Positions 10,057 through 20,187 of a DNA stretch of 64,000 nucleotides are shown here, one piece after another. The stretch is taken from positions 895,847-959,846 of the forward strand of contig GG745329.1 in NCBI GenBank assembly GCA_000151295.1, in the 5' to 3' direction. A model generated the notes under the pieces. That model was not told the origin of the DNA. It ran no database searches and worked only from the letters and a program-made list of their open reading frames with translations. The position numbers and the translations under genes were made by a program. This DNA comes from Allomyces macrogynus ATCC 38327. Lineage: Eukaryota; Blastocladiomycota; Blastocladiomycetes; Blastocladiales; Blastocladiaceae. Numbering within the stretch: the first letter of the stretch is position 1; each line of letters starts with the position of its first letter.

Positions 10057-11040
10057 TCAGCATGCATCTTGTCCAACATCATAAACGCCTTGGGCTTGTA
10101 CTGCACCCACTCATGCCAGTCGCACAGGTGTTGGCCATGGGTATGGAGTCATGGCATCATCAACCCAACTGCCAGAATCTTACAACATAATAGTTGGAGT
10201 CCTGACCTGATGCTGCCAACTTGGCCCTGCCAACTTGATGTGGGTCTGGTGGAGGCGCATTTGATGGCGGCGGCAGACGCGTCTGTGTGGCCCACGTACG
10301 GTTGGTTGGCTGGTTGGTGATTAATGTAAGTTCGACCAAATCCTTTTCTCACTGTGCTTGGCCCATTGGATGCGCCATTGGACTTGCAGAAAACCGACCT
10401 GGACCATGCTTAAGCGACTTTGGAAGCCGTGCAGCAAGTGTGCCTGCGACCGGCGTTGCGCAAGCGAGAGAATGCGTTGGCGAGTCGAAGTCATATGCGA
10501 AGTGGTGGAACAGTGAGGCGAGCTGGGCAATGAAAGGGAAGGGCAGGGTCACGTTCGCTCCTGACAAGTTTGACCCGTGCATCTGGACAGATATCGGACC
10601 TGCGTTGGTCGACCGCAACAGCACACTCGGCCGCAATGGCACACTCGGCAGTCGTCTGCACTTTGCTGCAGCACCGGCCAAGGTGAAGATTCTCATGTCC
10701 AACACCTCGCAACGACGCTGCAAGCCATGATCAACGATAAAGTAACTGATGAGTGGCATTAACGATGGACTCCAGCTGGACAACGCTGGCGGAACTTTCA
10801 GGAACGGAGGAGAGAACAGCCCGCCAAAGCATCAGCGCCAGCCCATTCGCGCCCAATATCAGCACCATTGATCAAGATTTTCAAAGAGTTCAGCTCTGAC
10901 CATGGACGACCCGGAACGGCTGATGATATGGTGGGTATCAAGCCAGATTCGACCATGAGATTCCCAAACTTGTTGTCTTGTCGTTCATAACCCACAATTT
11001 TTGACTGACCAAGTGAGCGAATCTTCGCCTGCTCGTAACA
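10057..11040. other. Region without a supported gene
   Basis: About 1 kb between the decayed minus-strand ORF and the PIG-A pseudogene. A 144-codon minus-strand frame (10349-10783) is open, but it has no recognisable motif and its composition suits chance. I see nothing else here. Confidence 0.5.
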
Positions 11041-11881
11041 GTGAGGTGTCAGACTTTTTTCTTTCCCAACGTCGGTGGAATCGAGAGCGCAGGAGCTGCT
11101 GCTTCGTGGGCACAAGGTGATCATCGTCACGCACGCCTACGACCGCGCGCCTGGGCAAAATCCCTCGTTCAAGGGCGCCAACGTCAAGATTTGCGACCAA
11201 GGACCCGCGTTGTCATCCACTGGCTGACCAACGGACTCAAAGTCTACTACCTGCTGCAAATCGTCTTGCCCTCGCAGGCCAGTTTCCAACCATTTTCGGC
11301 CACTTGGCCTACTTTCGCGACATAATGACGCGCGAGAGCACGTGCTGCAGTCGCGCGTTCAACTCCTCGGCGCTGTCCCACACGCACAAGTCCGCTCCGT
11401 GCTCGTACAGAGCCAAATCTTTCTCAACACGTCGCTGATCGAAGCATTTGGCATGGCCATGGTCGAGGCCGCCTGTGCGGGGCTCCACGTCGTCTCGACC
11501 CGAGTCGGTGGCGTCCCCGGAATCTTGCCACGCGACTTGCTGACCTTCTGTGACCGCCCGCACCCGATCGATTTGGCCACAACATTGATCAGGGTCGCGC
11601 ACGAGTTGGGGCTGCATGATCCGTGGGCGACGCATCAAGTCATGCGGGACATGTATGCTTGGAGCGATGTGGCGGCGCGGACAGAAAATGTGTACCGCGG
11701 GGTAGTGCAGTGCGGTGGGGTCCGGGACCGGGAGTTGGTGGTGCTCGACTGGTGGCGATCGCGTGACGAAATTGATGCCGTTCCCGACTTTGATTTGGTC
11801 AAGTGGCGCCAGCTACACGGCGGCGCGGACCAGCTGTTGTCGTCGGTTGCGCCAGGCTCCTCTGACGAGCCGCGCGAATGA
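11041..11881 (+). pseudogene. PIG-A/GPI3 GlcNAc-transferase pseudogene with frameshifts and a large internal deletion
   Basis: PIG-A is the catalytic subunit of the GPI-GlcNAc transferase at the ER. N-terminal landmarks appear in changing frames: VSDF, then FFPNVGGIES, then LLRGHKVIIVTHAY, then WLTNGLKVYYL, then IFGHLAYFRDIMTRE. At about 11330 the text jumps straight to SRVQLLGAVPHAQV, which in PIG-A lies some 190 residues further on. From there one frame is open to the stop at 11879-11881 and carries the GT-B C-terminal half, including IFLNTSLIEAFGMAMVEA and VVSTRVGGVPG. The missing middle, at least four frame changes in 300 bp, and no C-terminal membrane helix show this copy cannot make a normal enzyme. 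The intact 179-codon remnant may still be translated. Confidence 0.85.
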
Positions 11882-11982
11882 ATAAAATCAATGGCCATGT
11901 GGTCCTGCTTCTTCTCCACCCTCCCATGTCACGACGAACCGAATGTGCTATAACCGAATATGACATCCGCAAAGTTCGCGCG

Positions 11983-14900
11983 CTAAGCCGGCCAGTCCGA
12001 GTCTCCCCCCTCTTCCACGCATTTCTTTGCTTCGTCCACGACCCGTCGCGCATCGTGCCACGCGAAAAAGAAGCTGCGGAACTGCACCGACTCGCGCCCG
12101 TCGTGCTCCACGATCACGACCTTGCTCGCGTCTGCTGCAGCCTGAACGCCTGGTACCACCACCCCGTCACGCGCAAGCTGTTCGAGATCCAGTCCCTCCC
12201 ACCACCAGTCCGTCCGCGGTATATCGCCAACCCCATCCAGTGCCGCACCCAGCACGCCTGTGTGCGCTGCAGCCGACCGCGGATCGCCCGCCCGTGTCAG
12301 GATCGACCGCGCAGCCTCGCGCGCGACCTGCCGCGCCGTCGGTGTCGCTTGCTTGCCGACCCACACGTACAGCGGCGTGTCACTCCCCGGGTCCACGAGC
12401 AGACACTCGTCCGGATGGTCCGTGCAGTGCGCGGACGCGCCGTCAAACTCGTCGACGCGCACGACGCGCGGCCGGTGCCCGGCGGTGCCCGACGTGACCC
12501 GAAACACGCACGGCGCGCTGCTACCGGTCCCCAACACAGGCACATCGGTCCTCGGTCCTTCGCTCACGGCGAGCATTCCGGCCAGCATAGCGTCGCCCTC
12601 GGATGTCCCGTCGTCAACGACACGGAACGGCGTCCGCTGGTCGTCGTCGAACCGCTCGAGGTACCTCTGCGCGATATGCTCGACGAGCACACGATCCTTG
12701 ACCGTCACCCCACGGCCGACCCATAATACCACCTCGCGGCCGCGGCCAAAATCGACCAACGCCGCGTCCCGCGCGACGACGCGCGCCGGATCAAACGCGA
12801 CCTGGGCGGCGACACACGTCGCCCCGTACCGCACGCGGACACAAAACAACTTGGCCCCCGTCCTTCCCTCATCCAGGGCCGGGTCCTCGACAAGCACCGC
12901 GCGATCCAAATGAGCCAACACCTGCAGCGGTTCCCTCGAGGCCTCAATCCTCACCAACCGAATCGGGCACTGGAACGTGCGCAACACGTCGCGGAACGCG
13001 GGCCACGCCGCGTACGAGAATTTTGGGAACGCCGTGCGCGGTGTCGCCGGGCCCGACCAGAAGTAGACGACGACGGTGCGCGGGCGGCGCGCGGACGCAG
13101 CGGCGGCGGGCCGGGCCGGGTTGGACGGGTCGATGGCGCGGTAGAGAGCCAGGAAAACGTAGGCGCGGTCGGCGCGGAGCGCGGCGATTGGGTCAAGCAC
13201 GTGGTCCGCGACCTTGACGCATTTCCCGAGGATCGGAGAGAACTCGAAGACGGACGATTGCACGAGGGCCGATTGCGCGAGGTGCAGGATGATTGCGGCT
13301 TGGTCGGGTCGGAGCGTGGGTGGGGGCGGCTGGTAAAAGAGCCGCGTCTCAGCTGCGTCGAGGAGCGGGCCGGACCGTGGTGCGGCTGCAATGCATGCGG
13401 GCGCGCGAGCTACGAGCTCGAGTTCCCAAATCCAGTCGGTGAAGAAGAGCTTGAACAGGAACGGTTCGCACCCGCCAAAGCACTTGTGGATCCCGATCCA
13501 CCGGAGCGATCGCGGGCGGGCGGACGTGGTGAGTGCGTCGCGCAGCAGGTCGAGCGTCGCGTCCCGGTCGGCCAGCGCGGAGCGTCGGCCAAACCACAGG
13601 TAAACGTCCTGGCCTGCATCGAGCACGTAACAGTGGCGTTGATCGAGGAGAGTCCAGCTGGGTCGCTGGCCCGAGGAGGTGGTCGAGTCGTAGACGAGTG
13701 TCGGCCCACATGGCTCATGCTGGCAGCCGGTCTCGGCCTTGGAATCTGTCAGCGCGAGATCTTTGGCGGACGGGCCGATTCGGTGGATGGTGAAATCGGG
13801 CGACCAGGCCTCGTCGAATGCTGGCGACGTCGATCCAAACCGGCATGCGGGCTCGTTGTTGCTCGTGAATCCCTCGCATAAATCGCCGTCTACTCACTCG
13901 AGACGGTCAGCACATCGGCAATCACCTTTGCAACAATAAAGATCCGCACCAAGCAACTCGTCCATCCTGGCCCATGGCGACTCCCAGTCGTCATTCGTCT
14001 CGAGCCTCGTCTTCCCACCCCGATGAAACTTGGCTATGGCCTCGGCCACCAGACGACATGGCGCAGCCACCATCTCCGGGCACTTTGGCCCGCGCACGAC
14101 TGTAATCACACACCCCTGGTCCACCAAAAACACCCCACGCGGCTCATTCCGCATCACGCATGCACACGGCGGCACGCGGCGCAACCGGCGCCACGGGTCG
14201 CGCGGGGTCCACTGATAAACGCGCACCGGATCGCTCACCGGCACGATCGGGTGCAACGGGTCTGCCCGTGCCGCATCCCGATCAGCCACCGTCGTCCATG
14301 ATGGAACCGATGCGACAAACTCGTTCGACTCGCTGCCCGACTCTTCACGTTGAATATGGGAAATCTCGGCGCCCATGTGTCGGCGCAACAATTGCGTGAG
14401 AAACGCCGAGGCCGCGACTTTAGTCGCGGTCGCCTGTGCGCCGAGCCACTGGTAGACGGTGCCGAGGTGTGGCGCGTCGTCGGGAGCGGCGGCCACGGGC
14501 GCCAGGACCAGGTAGCAGTCATGGTCGTTGAGTTCGAGCGGGACGTCGGTTGGGACGCGGGCGACGCCGAGGCCGTCGAGAACGAATACGACGGTTTGTT
14601 GGGTGTCACGCAGGGCTGGATCGAAGAGGACGGTCGTGTCGACGTGGTCGAAGAGCGTGTGGAGAGCCGACCGGTCGCGCGGGCCAAGCGCCGTCTCGGA
14701 ACGAGGGCGCAGGGTTGAGTTGTTGACGAGCCGCGGGAGCGGGTCGGATGGGGAGGTGGGCGTGATGCCGAGCGCTGACCGAGTGGATGCGATGAGCATG
14801 GAGGTGGGTTCGGTGGGGGTGTCATCGCTTTTAACGGGCACGAACCAGTCGGACCAGTAGGTGGCGGGGATGTCGGTCCAAGACGTGCGGTAGACCACCC

Positions 14901-15915
14901 CGGGCGAGTCGGCTGATGTCTCGCGATCGTTCGAGTCGGTGCGGCTTGGATCAATGACAAGTGGATCGACCAAGACGGAGCGGCTCGGCGGGAGCGGCCG
15001 CGACGACATGAGCGCCCAGTTGTCGTCTTCGGCGACCTTGTCCACCGGATCCTCTGTCGCGGAAGATTCCTCGTCGCCAAAGAGACGCGTTGTAATGCGG
15101 CTCGGCGGCAATGCCGCCCACAGGCGATGCGCCGCCGGGTCCTGCACAGCCGTGGATACGGCGCGGCTCTGCGGCAGCGGCGTACGAAGCTCGTGCGCGC
15201 CTTCTGCAACGGTAGACCTGAGCAGACTTGGCGGGAGCGGCATGCGGGTCTCGGGTGCACCGACAGTCAACTCGATCCGACTCGGCGACAACGGAGTACC
15301 GAGCTCCACCGGCGTCGTGACTATTTCGGACTCCAAACGGCTCGGCGGAAGCGGCATCCACGCGCCGCTCCCGTCCTGGACGCACTCGGACGCGATACGG
15401 CTCGGCGGGAGCGGCGTCAGCAAGTCGAGCAAGTTGGCCGGGTCCGTGGTTTCGTTGTGGGGCCGCAGTTGCGGCGAGGAAGGCGGCACCGGAGAAGTCC
15501 AGGTGGCACCGTCACGGGACGCGGCGTGCACCGTCAGTGGGTCGTCAAGCTTGGGGACAAGGACCGAGGACGAGTTACGGCTCGCCGGGAGCGGCGGGAA
15601 GAGAGCACTTGCCGCTGAGGGCGAGCGGGATCGTGCGGTATGCGACGGTGTGGAGCCGCGCGCAGGCGAGACGTAGAGGGCCGAATCCGGGTCGGGTTCG
15701 GCGCGGCTTGGGGGCAGCGGGCTGCATGCAGCGAAGTCGATGTTGCTGTCATGGTCGTGAACGACGGGTACAGGCAGGTCGAGGAGCGGAGCGAGGCCGC
15801 GACCGATCACGGCGCGGTTGGCGGCATCGCTTCCACCACCCCATTCATTGGGCACTGCACCAGTGCTCGTCGTATCAGAAGAGCGGGAGGAGACGGGTAC
15901 TTGAGGCATCGCCAT
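11983..15915 (-). CDS. Gelsolin-repeat protein with N-terminal PLPPSR motif array
   Basis: Likely start is ATG 15915 (MAMPQVPV); the frame is open further upstream to 16356. Favoured exons are 13926-15915 and 11983-13820 (105-nt intron, phase matched), giving about 1275 aa. A 36-nt intron with a GTGAGT donor at about 13866-13901 also keeps frame. The N-terminal part is disordered and holds nine spaced copies of a PLPPSR-like motif. The rest carries six gelsolin-type repeats, recognised by hydrophobic strands ending in a W-x-G turn: VYQWLGAQAT, VFLVDQGCVITVV, CYVLDAGQDVYLWFGR, VVYFWSGPAT, EVVLWVGRGVT and LYVWVGKQAT. Gelsolin/villin proteins sever, cap or bundle actin in a Ca2+-dependent way. 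No villin headpiece is visible. Proteins with six repeats are uncommon in fungi. Confidence 0.75.
14978..15720 (-). repeat. Nine degenerate PLPPSR motif copies in the gelsolin-like gene
   Basis: Within the disordered N-terminal region the hexapeptide core PLPPSR recurs nine times, spaced unevenly over about 250 codons. Visible variants include SPLPPSRAE, PPLPASRNS, TPLPPSRIA, MPLPPSRLE, TPLSPSRIE, MPLPPSLLR, TPLPQSRAV, AALPPSRIT and RPLPPSRSV. In DNA the repeat reads on the plus strand as cggctcggcgggagcgg-like blocks. The unit resembles a short linear docking or phosphorylation motif rather than a folded repeat. Confidence 0.85.
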
Positions 15916-16383
15916 GGCGAGCGCATGCGATTGGGCGGGCAGCGTGTCGTGATCGGCGTCGTTTAGGCGCAATCCAGCACCAAGAATCGCGACAGTCGAC
16001 GTCGTAGAGATTGGGCGGCGACAAGGCCGTCCAGCGCAGCAAAGCCTGGGCGCCTCGGGGTGGAGGATGTCGAGAAGCGGGATGCAATGAGTGCGGAGGG
16101 TGCTGGCGCAGGCAGAGCGTGGAGGAGCACAAGGGCGCGCGGACTCGACAACGGCTCGCGGTCGGCTCGCGGTCGGCGACCAAAGCGCGCGAACGGAGGG
16201 CGCGAGACGAAACGAGAGAATGTGATACTCTGCTTTGTCACACGTGTCCGAAGGGCTGTGTTTGACGTGGAGAGTGCAACAGCGCAGCGTGCCCACGTTG
16301 TCGTGTCTTGACCTCTTCGCCAACGTTGTCCTCTTCTGCGTTGCCGCGACGATCACATTGGACCCTCTTAGGCCACAAACACC
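15916..16383. promoter_or_regulatory. Divergent promoter region between gelsolin-like gene and SYF2
   Basis: The interval of 468 bp lies between the probable gelsolin-like start (15915, minus) and the SYF2 start (16384, plus). It must contain both 5' flanks if the chosen starts are right. No clear TATA element is seen. Confidence 0.5.
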
Positions 16384-17600
16384 ATGAGCTCGCCCACCCG
16401 TCGAAGTCCGCTCCGCGCCGCCTCGTCAACCGCACGCTGGTCCCCACGCCGCGCCTCGTCGCCGTCAACCGACCGGCCATTACCCGCCTTGAGCGCCGAC
16501 GACTCGGCCAGTGAACCCGACAATGACGACAGCGCACCAGGACCGTCTTCATCTTCCGGATCAGCAGCACCCAGCCACGATCATGACGAGGCCATGCACG
16601 ATGAGGACCAGGACGAGGATGACCGGCTCGACGCGCTTGCCAGCAAATCCACGCTGCTCGTCGACCGCCTCGCCAAGCTCAAGCAGCTGCGCATTCGCAT
16701 GGTCAGTCTTCACGTTGTCCACCCTGTCCATCCTCATCCATTGCTCACGCTTGACGGCCCATTCAGCATCAAACCGAGACCGATAACCGCAAGGACCTGG
16801 TCGCCGAGCAGAACAGCAAGCGCGTGCCGCACGCCGTGCAGCGGAAGCTCGAGCGCAACCGCAAGGAGGCACTGGCATTGCTCGAGAAGCGCGTACGTAT
16901 TCCCCTCTCATCACCGTACCAAACCGCCATGAACCCTGCGCGCTCACCCTCATTTCATCCATCCATTTCTAGGACCTCGAGGCCGCTGGACAAGACTACG
17001 ACCGCGTCAAGAACCTGTCCTACTCGATCCAGGACGTGGAGGCCTGGGAGGAGCGGCAAAGCAAGAAGCGCGAGCGCGAAAACTCGCACATGACCGGTAC
17101 CATTCCTCTCTCCCGCATCTTCTTTCTTTTCCGCTCGTGGCTGACCACCAAACCCGGACGACAGACCTCAACCAGGCCGCGCAGAAAAAGTACAAGCGCA
17201 TGATCGCCGACCTCAAGCCGGATCTGGCCGCCTACGAAGAGCAGCGCGCGACCGCCGAGCTGTCCGGCACCGCCGACGCGTTTTACGGCGACGCGAACGC
17301 GCTTGACGTCTCGTCTAAGCCGTCGCGCGCAAATGTCGACCGCATGGTCACCGACCTGCAGAAACAGTTCGTGGTTCTGGTTCTCTCCCCTTCCTGTCGC
17401 GGGGTCGTTGGAACTCACTCCCCCCTCCCACCAGAATCGAGATTCGCCAAAACAGCTCGCGCCGCCGCGCCGTCGACCCGTCCGAGGACGTGGCGCACAT
17501 TTCCGAAAAGAACCGCGTCTTCAACCAGAAGCTCGCGCGCGCCTACGACAAGTACACGAGCGAAACCAAGGAATCGCTCGAGCGCGGGACCGCGTTATAA
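16384..17600 (+). CDS. SYF2: Pre-mRNA-splicing factor SYF2
   Basis: Five exons: 16384-16701, 16767-16892, 16973-17096, 17165-17366 and 17435-17600. All junctions are GT-AG and phase consistent, giving 311 aa. SYF2 is a component of the Prp19-associated (NTC) part of the activated spliceosome. Family landmarks occur in order: a basic helix (RKLERNRKEALALLEKR), DYDRVKNLSYSIQDVEAWEE, the QKKYKRMIADLKPDLAAYEE block, NVDRMVTDLQKQIEIRQNSS with the RRR that follows, and the conserved ending FNQKLARAYDKYTSETKE closing on LERGTAL. Human SYF2 ends LERGTAV. The N-terminal 100 residues are disordered and acidic, and longer than in animals. Four introns of 65-80 nt are typical of the window. Confidence 0.95.
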
Positions 17601-17827
17601 AGAAACATGGTGGTGTTGCGTTTGTTGCGTCGATGTCGCGGCGAAGCGCACCGACCCCCGTCCCCATAAAACCTGGTGTAGAAATCGGGATTCTTGTTGC
17701 TTTACAAAAAAAACCAAATCAACTAAACGACGAAAAACGACAGCAGACCACCAAAACTAACCCAATCATGAACGGCAACATCAACCCAACCAACTCACAC
17801 CGCCAAACTTCGATCCACTGATCCAAC
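17601..17827. other. Short gap between convergent SYF2 and SR-protein genes
   Basis: 227 bp containing an A-rich 3' flank after SYF2 (run of a's at 17704-17713). No gene is seen. Confidence 0.5.
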
Positions 17828-19773
17828 TCATCCCATCCGCGCGCCATTCGCAGACCCAACAGGGGACATTGGCGCCGCCGCTCCAGGCACCCCGACCCCC
17901 GCGGCCGCCGCGGGCGTCGACGCGGGCGTTCCCAAGTAGGCGCGCAACACGGCGCCCAAAACACGCCGCTGGTCCAGTTTCGGCAGGGCACGGCGCGCGT
18001 CGTCCATGTACCGGAAATAGACGACGCAGTACCTGGGCACGGTCCCGTCTGGTCCGCCCCAGTCGACGAAATTGACGGGTCCGGTCTTGCACGCTTCTTC
18101 AAAGACCATGAGCCGCGTTAGTCCCTCGGGCAAGTTTTCGAGCGTCAGGGGCGCGCCCGAGGGTGCCTGCGCGGCGGTGGCGGAGGGGGGTGCGGCAACG
18201 GCGGCCGTGGCGCCGGAGGAGGAGTGCGCGGCCGAAGCGGTGGTGGGCGGGGTCATGAGCGTGCCGGGCATGTCGCTGCCGTCGTCGTGCCGCGGGCGCT
18301 TGCGGTACCGGTCGGTGTCCGGCGAGGGCGTGCGCCGGCGGTCAGGTGTGGGTGGGCGGATGAGCAGGCGCACGGGCGAGCCTTGGAAGTCGGTGGTGCG
18401 GCGGCGGTGACCGACCTGGAGAGAAAAATTGTGACGAGGGGTGCACGGTTAAAAGTGGACAAGGGGGGAACGGATCAATGACAACTTCGAGGACCAAGGT
18501 GACGACGTACGTTGACAGAGCGCCCGCCAATGTTGGTGCGGTTCATCCCGAGCGCGCGCTGGTACCCGTCTTCGTTGGCCATCCACAAGAAGGCCCACCT
18601 GCGTGACGTGAGAAATGGTCACTTGAGCACATCAGACCTTGACCACGTCCCAAACCAACATGGCCAGTTCAACCACCGTGGCCAGCTCAACCAACGCGGC
18701 CAGCTCAATCACCAGCAGAGGAAGTCAAGAGAAAACGCACCCTGCAAATGCCATGTTGCGCTCCGGGCGGTAAAGGAACTGCAGTGCCGCGACTTTCCCC
18801 ACCGAGCTAAACGCGCGCAGCACCTCGTCCTTGTGCACGTCAAACGGCAAGTTGCCGACCGACAAGCACCAACGCTGGTCGAGCATCGCCTCAGCCTCGG
18901 GCCCGGCGGGCAAATTTTCGCGCGCACGGCCACGACCACGGGACCGCGAGCGAGTACGGGACCGCGACCGTGGCGGCGGCGAGCGGTCGCGGGACTGTGC
19001 GCGCGACCGCTCATGGCTGACTGACCGGCGCCGCGACGACCGGTCGCGACTCGGGGTGCGGCGGCGCGAGGACAGGTCCCTGCTGGGCGAACGGCGCCGG
19101 GATGACCGGTCACGACTGGGAGTCCGGCGGCGCGAGCCGCGGTCGCGGCTGGGCGTGCGCCGGCGAGGGCTCGGAGGGATGCCGGCCGCGGACCGGTTCA
19201 TGAGCGACGGCGGCAGCGAGGGTGGGCCAGTGGGGGTCATTTGTGCTCCGCTGGGGCGGGTCGAGAGCGCGGAAAGGACTTGCGGAGGGACGCCGCTGTT
19301 CGATGAGCCGGCGGGGCCGCGCGTGGCAGCGGCGATCAGGGCCATAATGGCCGACAGGTGCTCGGTGTGCGGAGCGGTGCCGGCATGGGCGGCCGGGTCA
19401 ATGTCGGAGACGAGCGGGCGCTCGACCGACGGCGGGAGGACGGAGATGCCTGCGCGGAGGCATGAGTATGGGGAGAACAGGGCGAGCAAGGCCGACGGTG
19501 ACAAAGGCAGGGCGTACCATTTGACGAGATGCGTACGCGCAGATGGAGGATCATCTTTGGGATGGGCAGCAGCGCCGAGGGGACACAACAGTGAGCTGCT
19601 GCAAGTGACCACGGCGGGGCGAGCTTCGCAGTCGGAAGCGCCTTGATAGAGGGGCGTACGTCGTCTGGGGAGATTCCATCTGCCGGGCGAGCTTGAGCAG
19701 CCTGCGCGGCAAGGGCAGGCGCGGCAGGCGCGGCAGGCGCGGTGCCTTGGCCGGCGCCCAGAGCGTTGGTCAT
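17828..19773 (-). CDS. SR-like RNA-binding protein (RS region, RRM, second degenerate RRM)
   Basis: The 3' exons are well supported: an exon ending at 18741, then 18511-18598, then 17828-18415 (TGA at 17828-17830). The long 5' exon probably begins near 19449 (GCGCAG acceptor), joined to a first exon starting at ATG 19773 (MTNALGAG). That first junction is uncertain, and an internal ATG at 19345 is the fallback start. The protein has an RS-type region of decapeptide repeats (RRRTPSRDRS and variants), then an RRM: CLSVGNLPFDVHKDEVLRAF is RNP2 and onward, and GGWAFLWMANEDGY sits at the RNP1 position. A second, divergent RRM-like segment follows (LTLENLPEGLTRLMVFEEA, then VPRYCVVYFRYMDDARRAL). 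Proteins of this layout act in splicing or mRNA handling in the nucleus. The exact orthologue is not clear. Confidence 0.75.
18599..18740 (-). other. 142-nt intron containing an 18-bp tandem repeat
   Basis: Intron of the SR-like gene bounded by a GTGCGT donor and CACGCAG acceptor on the minus strand. It splits the RRM. It is about twice as long as most introns in this window because it contains three tandem 18-bp units. Confidence 0.7.
18660..18714. repeat. 18-bp tandem repeat, three copies
   Basis: On the plus strand the unit tggccagctcaaccaacg occurs three times in a row with one to four substitutions per copy. The array lies wholly within the intron that splits the RRM of the SR-like gene. 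Confidence 0.8.
19010..19180 (-). repeat. RS-domain decapeptide-encoding repeats
   Basis: About five imperfect copies of a unit of roughly 30 bp encode RRRTPSRDRS-type decapeptides on the minus strand. The DNA repeat is clear on the plus strand as recurring cggcgcgaggacaggtc-like blocks. It lies inside the SR-like gene. Confidence 0.75.
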
Positions 19774-20187
19774 GATGCTGGTTGTCGGCGGCAGCGGCGG
19801 ACGCGTGCAGGACGTAGTGCGCTAGTGGAATGCTGCAAGTTCTTGAGCTCGGCGGCGCGTGCAGCGCGTTGATTGCCGTCGCCGCGCTCGCCGTCGACAC
19901 GGCGCCGTGGGATGGCTGCGTGGAGCTCGGTGCAGTGAAGTAGTGACGTGGCGCCGCGTGGCCGAACCCTCGCTGCCTCGTCGCGCGTCACGTGCGGGGA
20001 GACGAGGCATGCGACGCCTGCTGGCGTGTCCCTTCCCACGCCGCCGTGGCAACGTTGAAGCGGCCGACCGCGACCCTCACCCACCACGGCCGCGACCGAA
20101 CCGACACGTCGACCACGGCCAAGCCAATTGCGCGCTGCCCGCGCCGCGCCGCCCGCTCCCACCGCCCGCACTGCATTGCAGCCCGCC

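Noticed and set aside
10349..10783. 144-codon minus-strand frame
   Set aside because: No motif and no neighbouring exon; could be chance.
13715..13897. Small minus-strand frame between the two gelsolin-like exons
   Set aside because: Explained by the intron and by the extension of the second exon in its proper frame.
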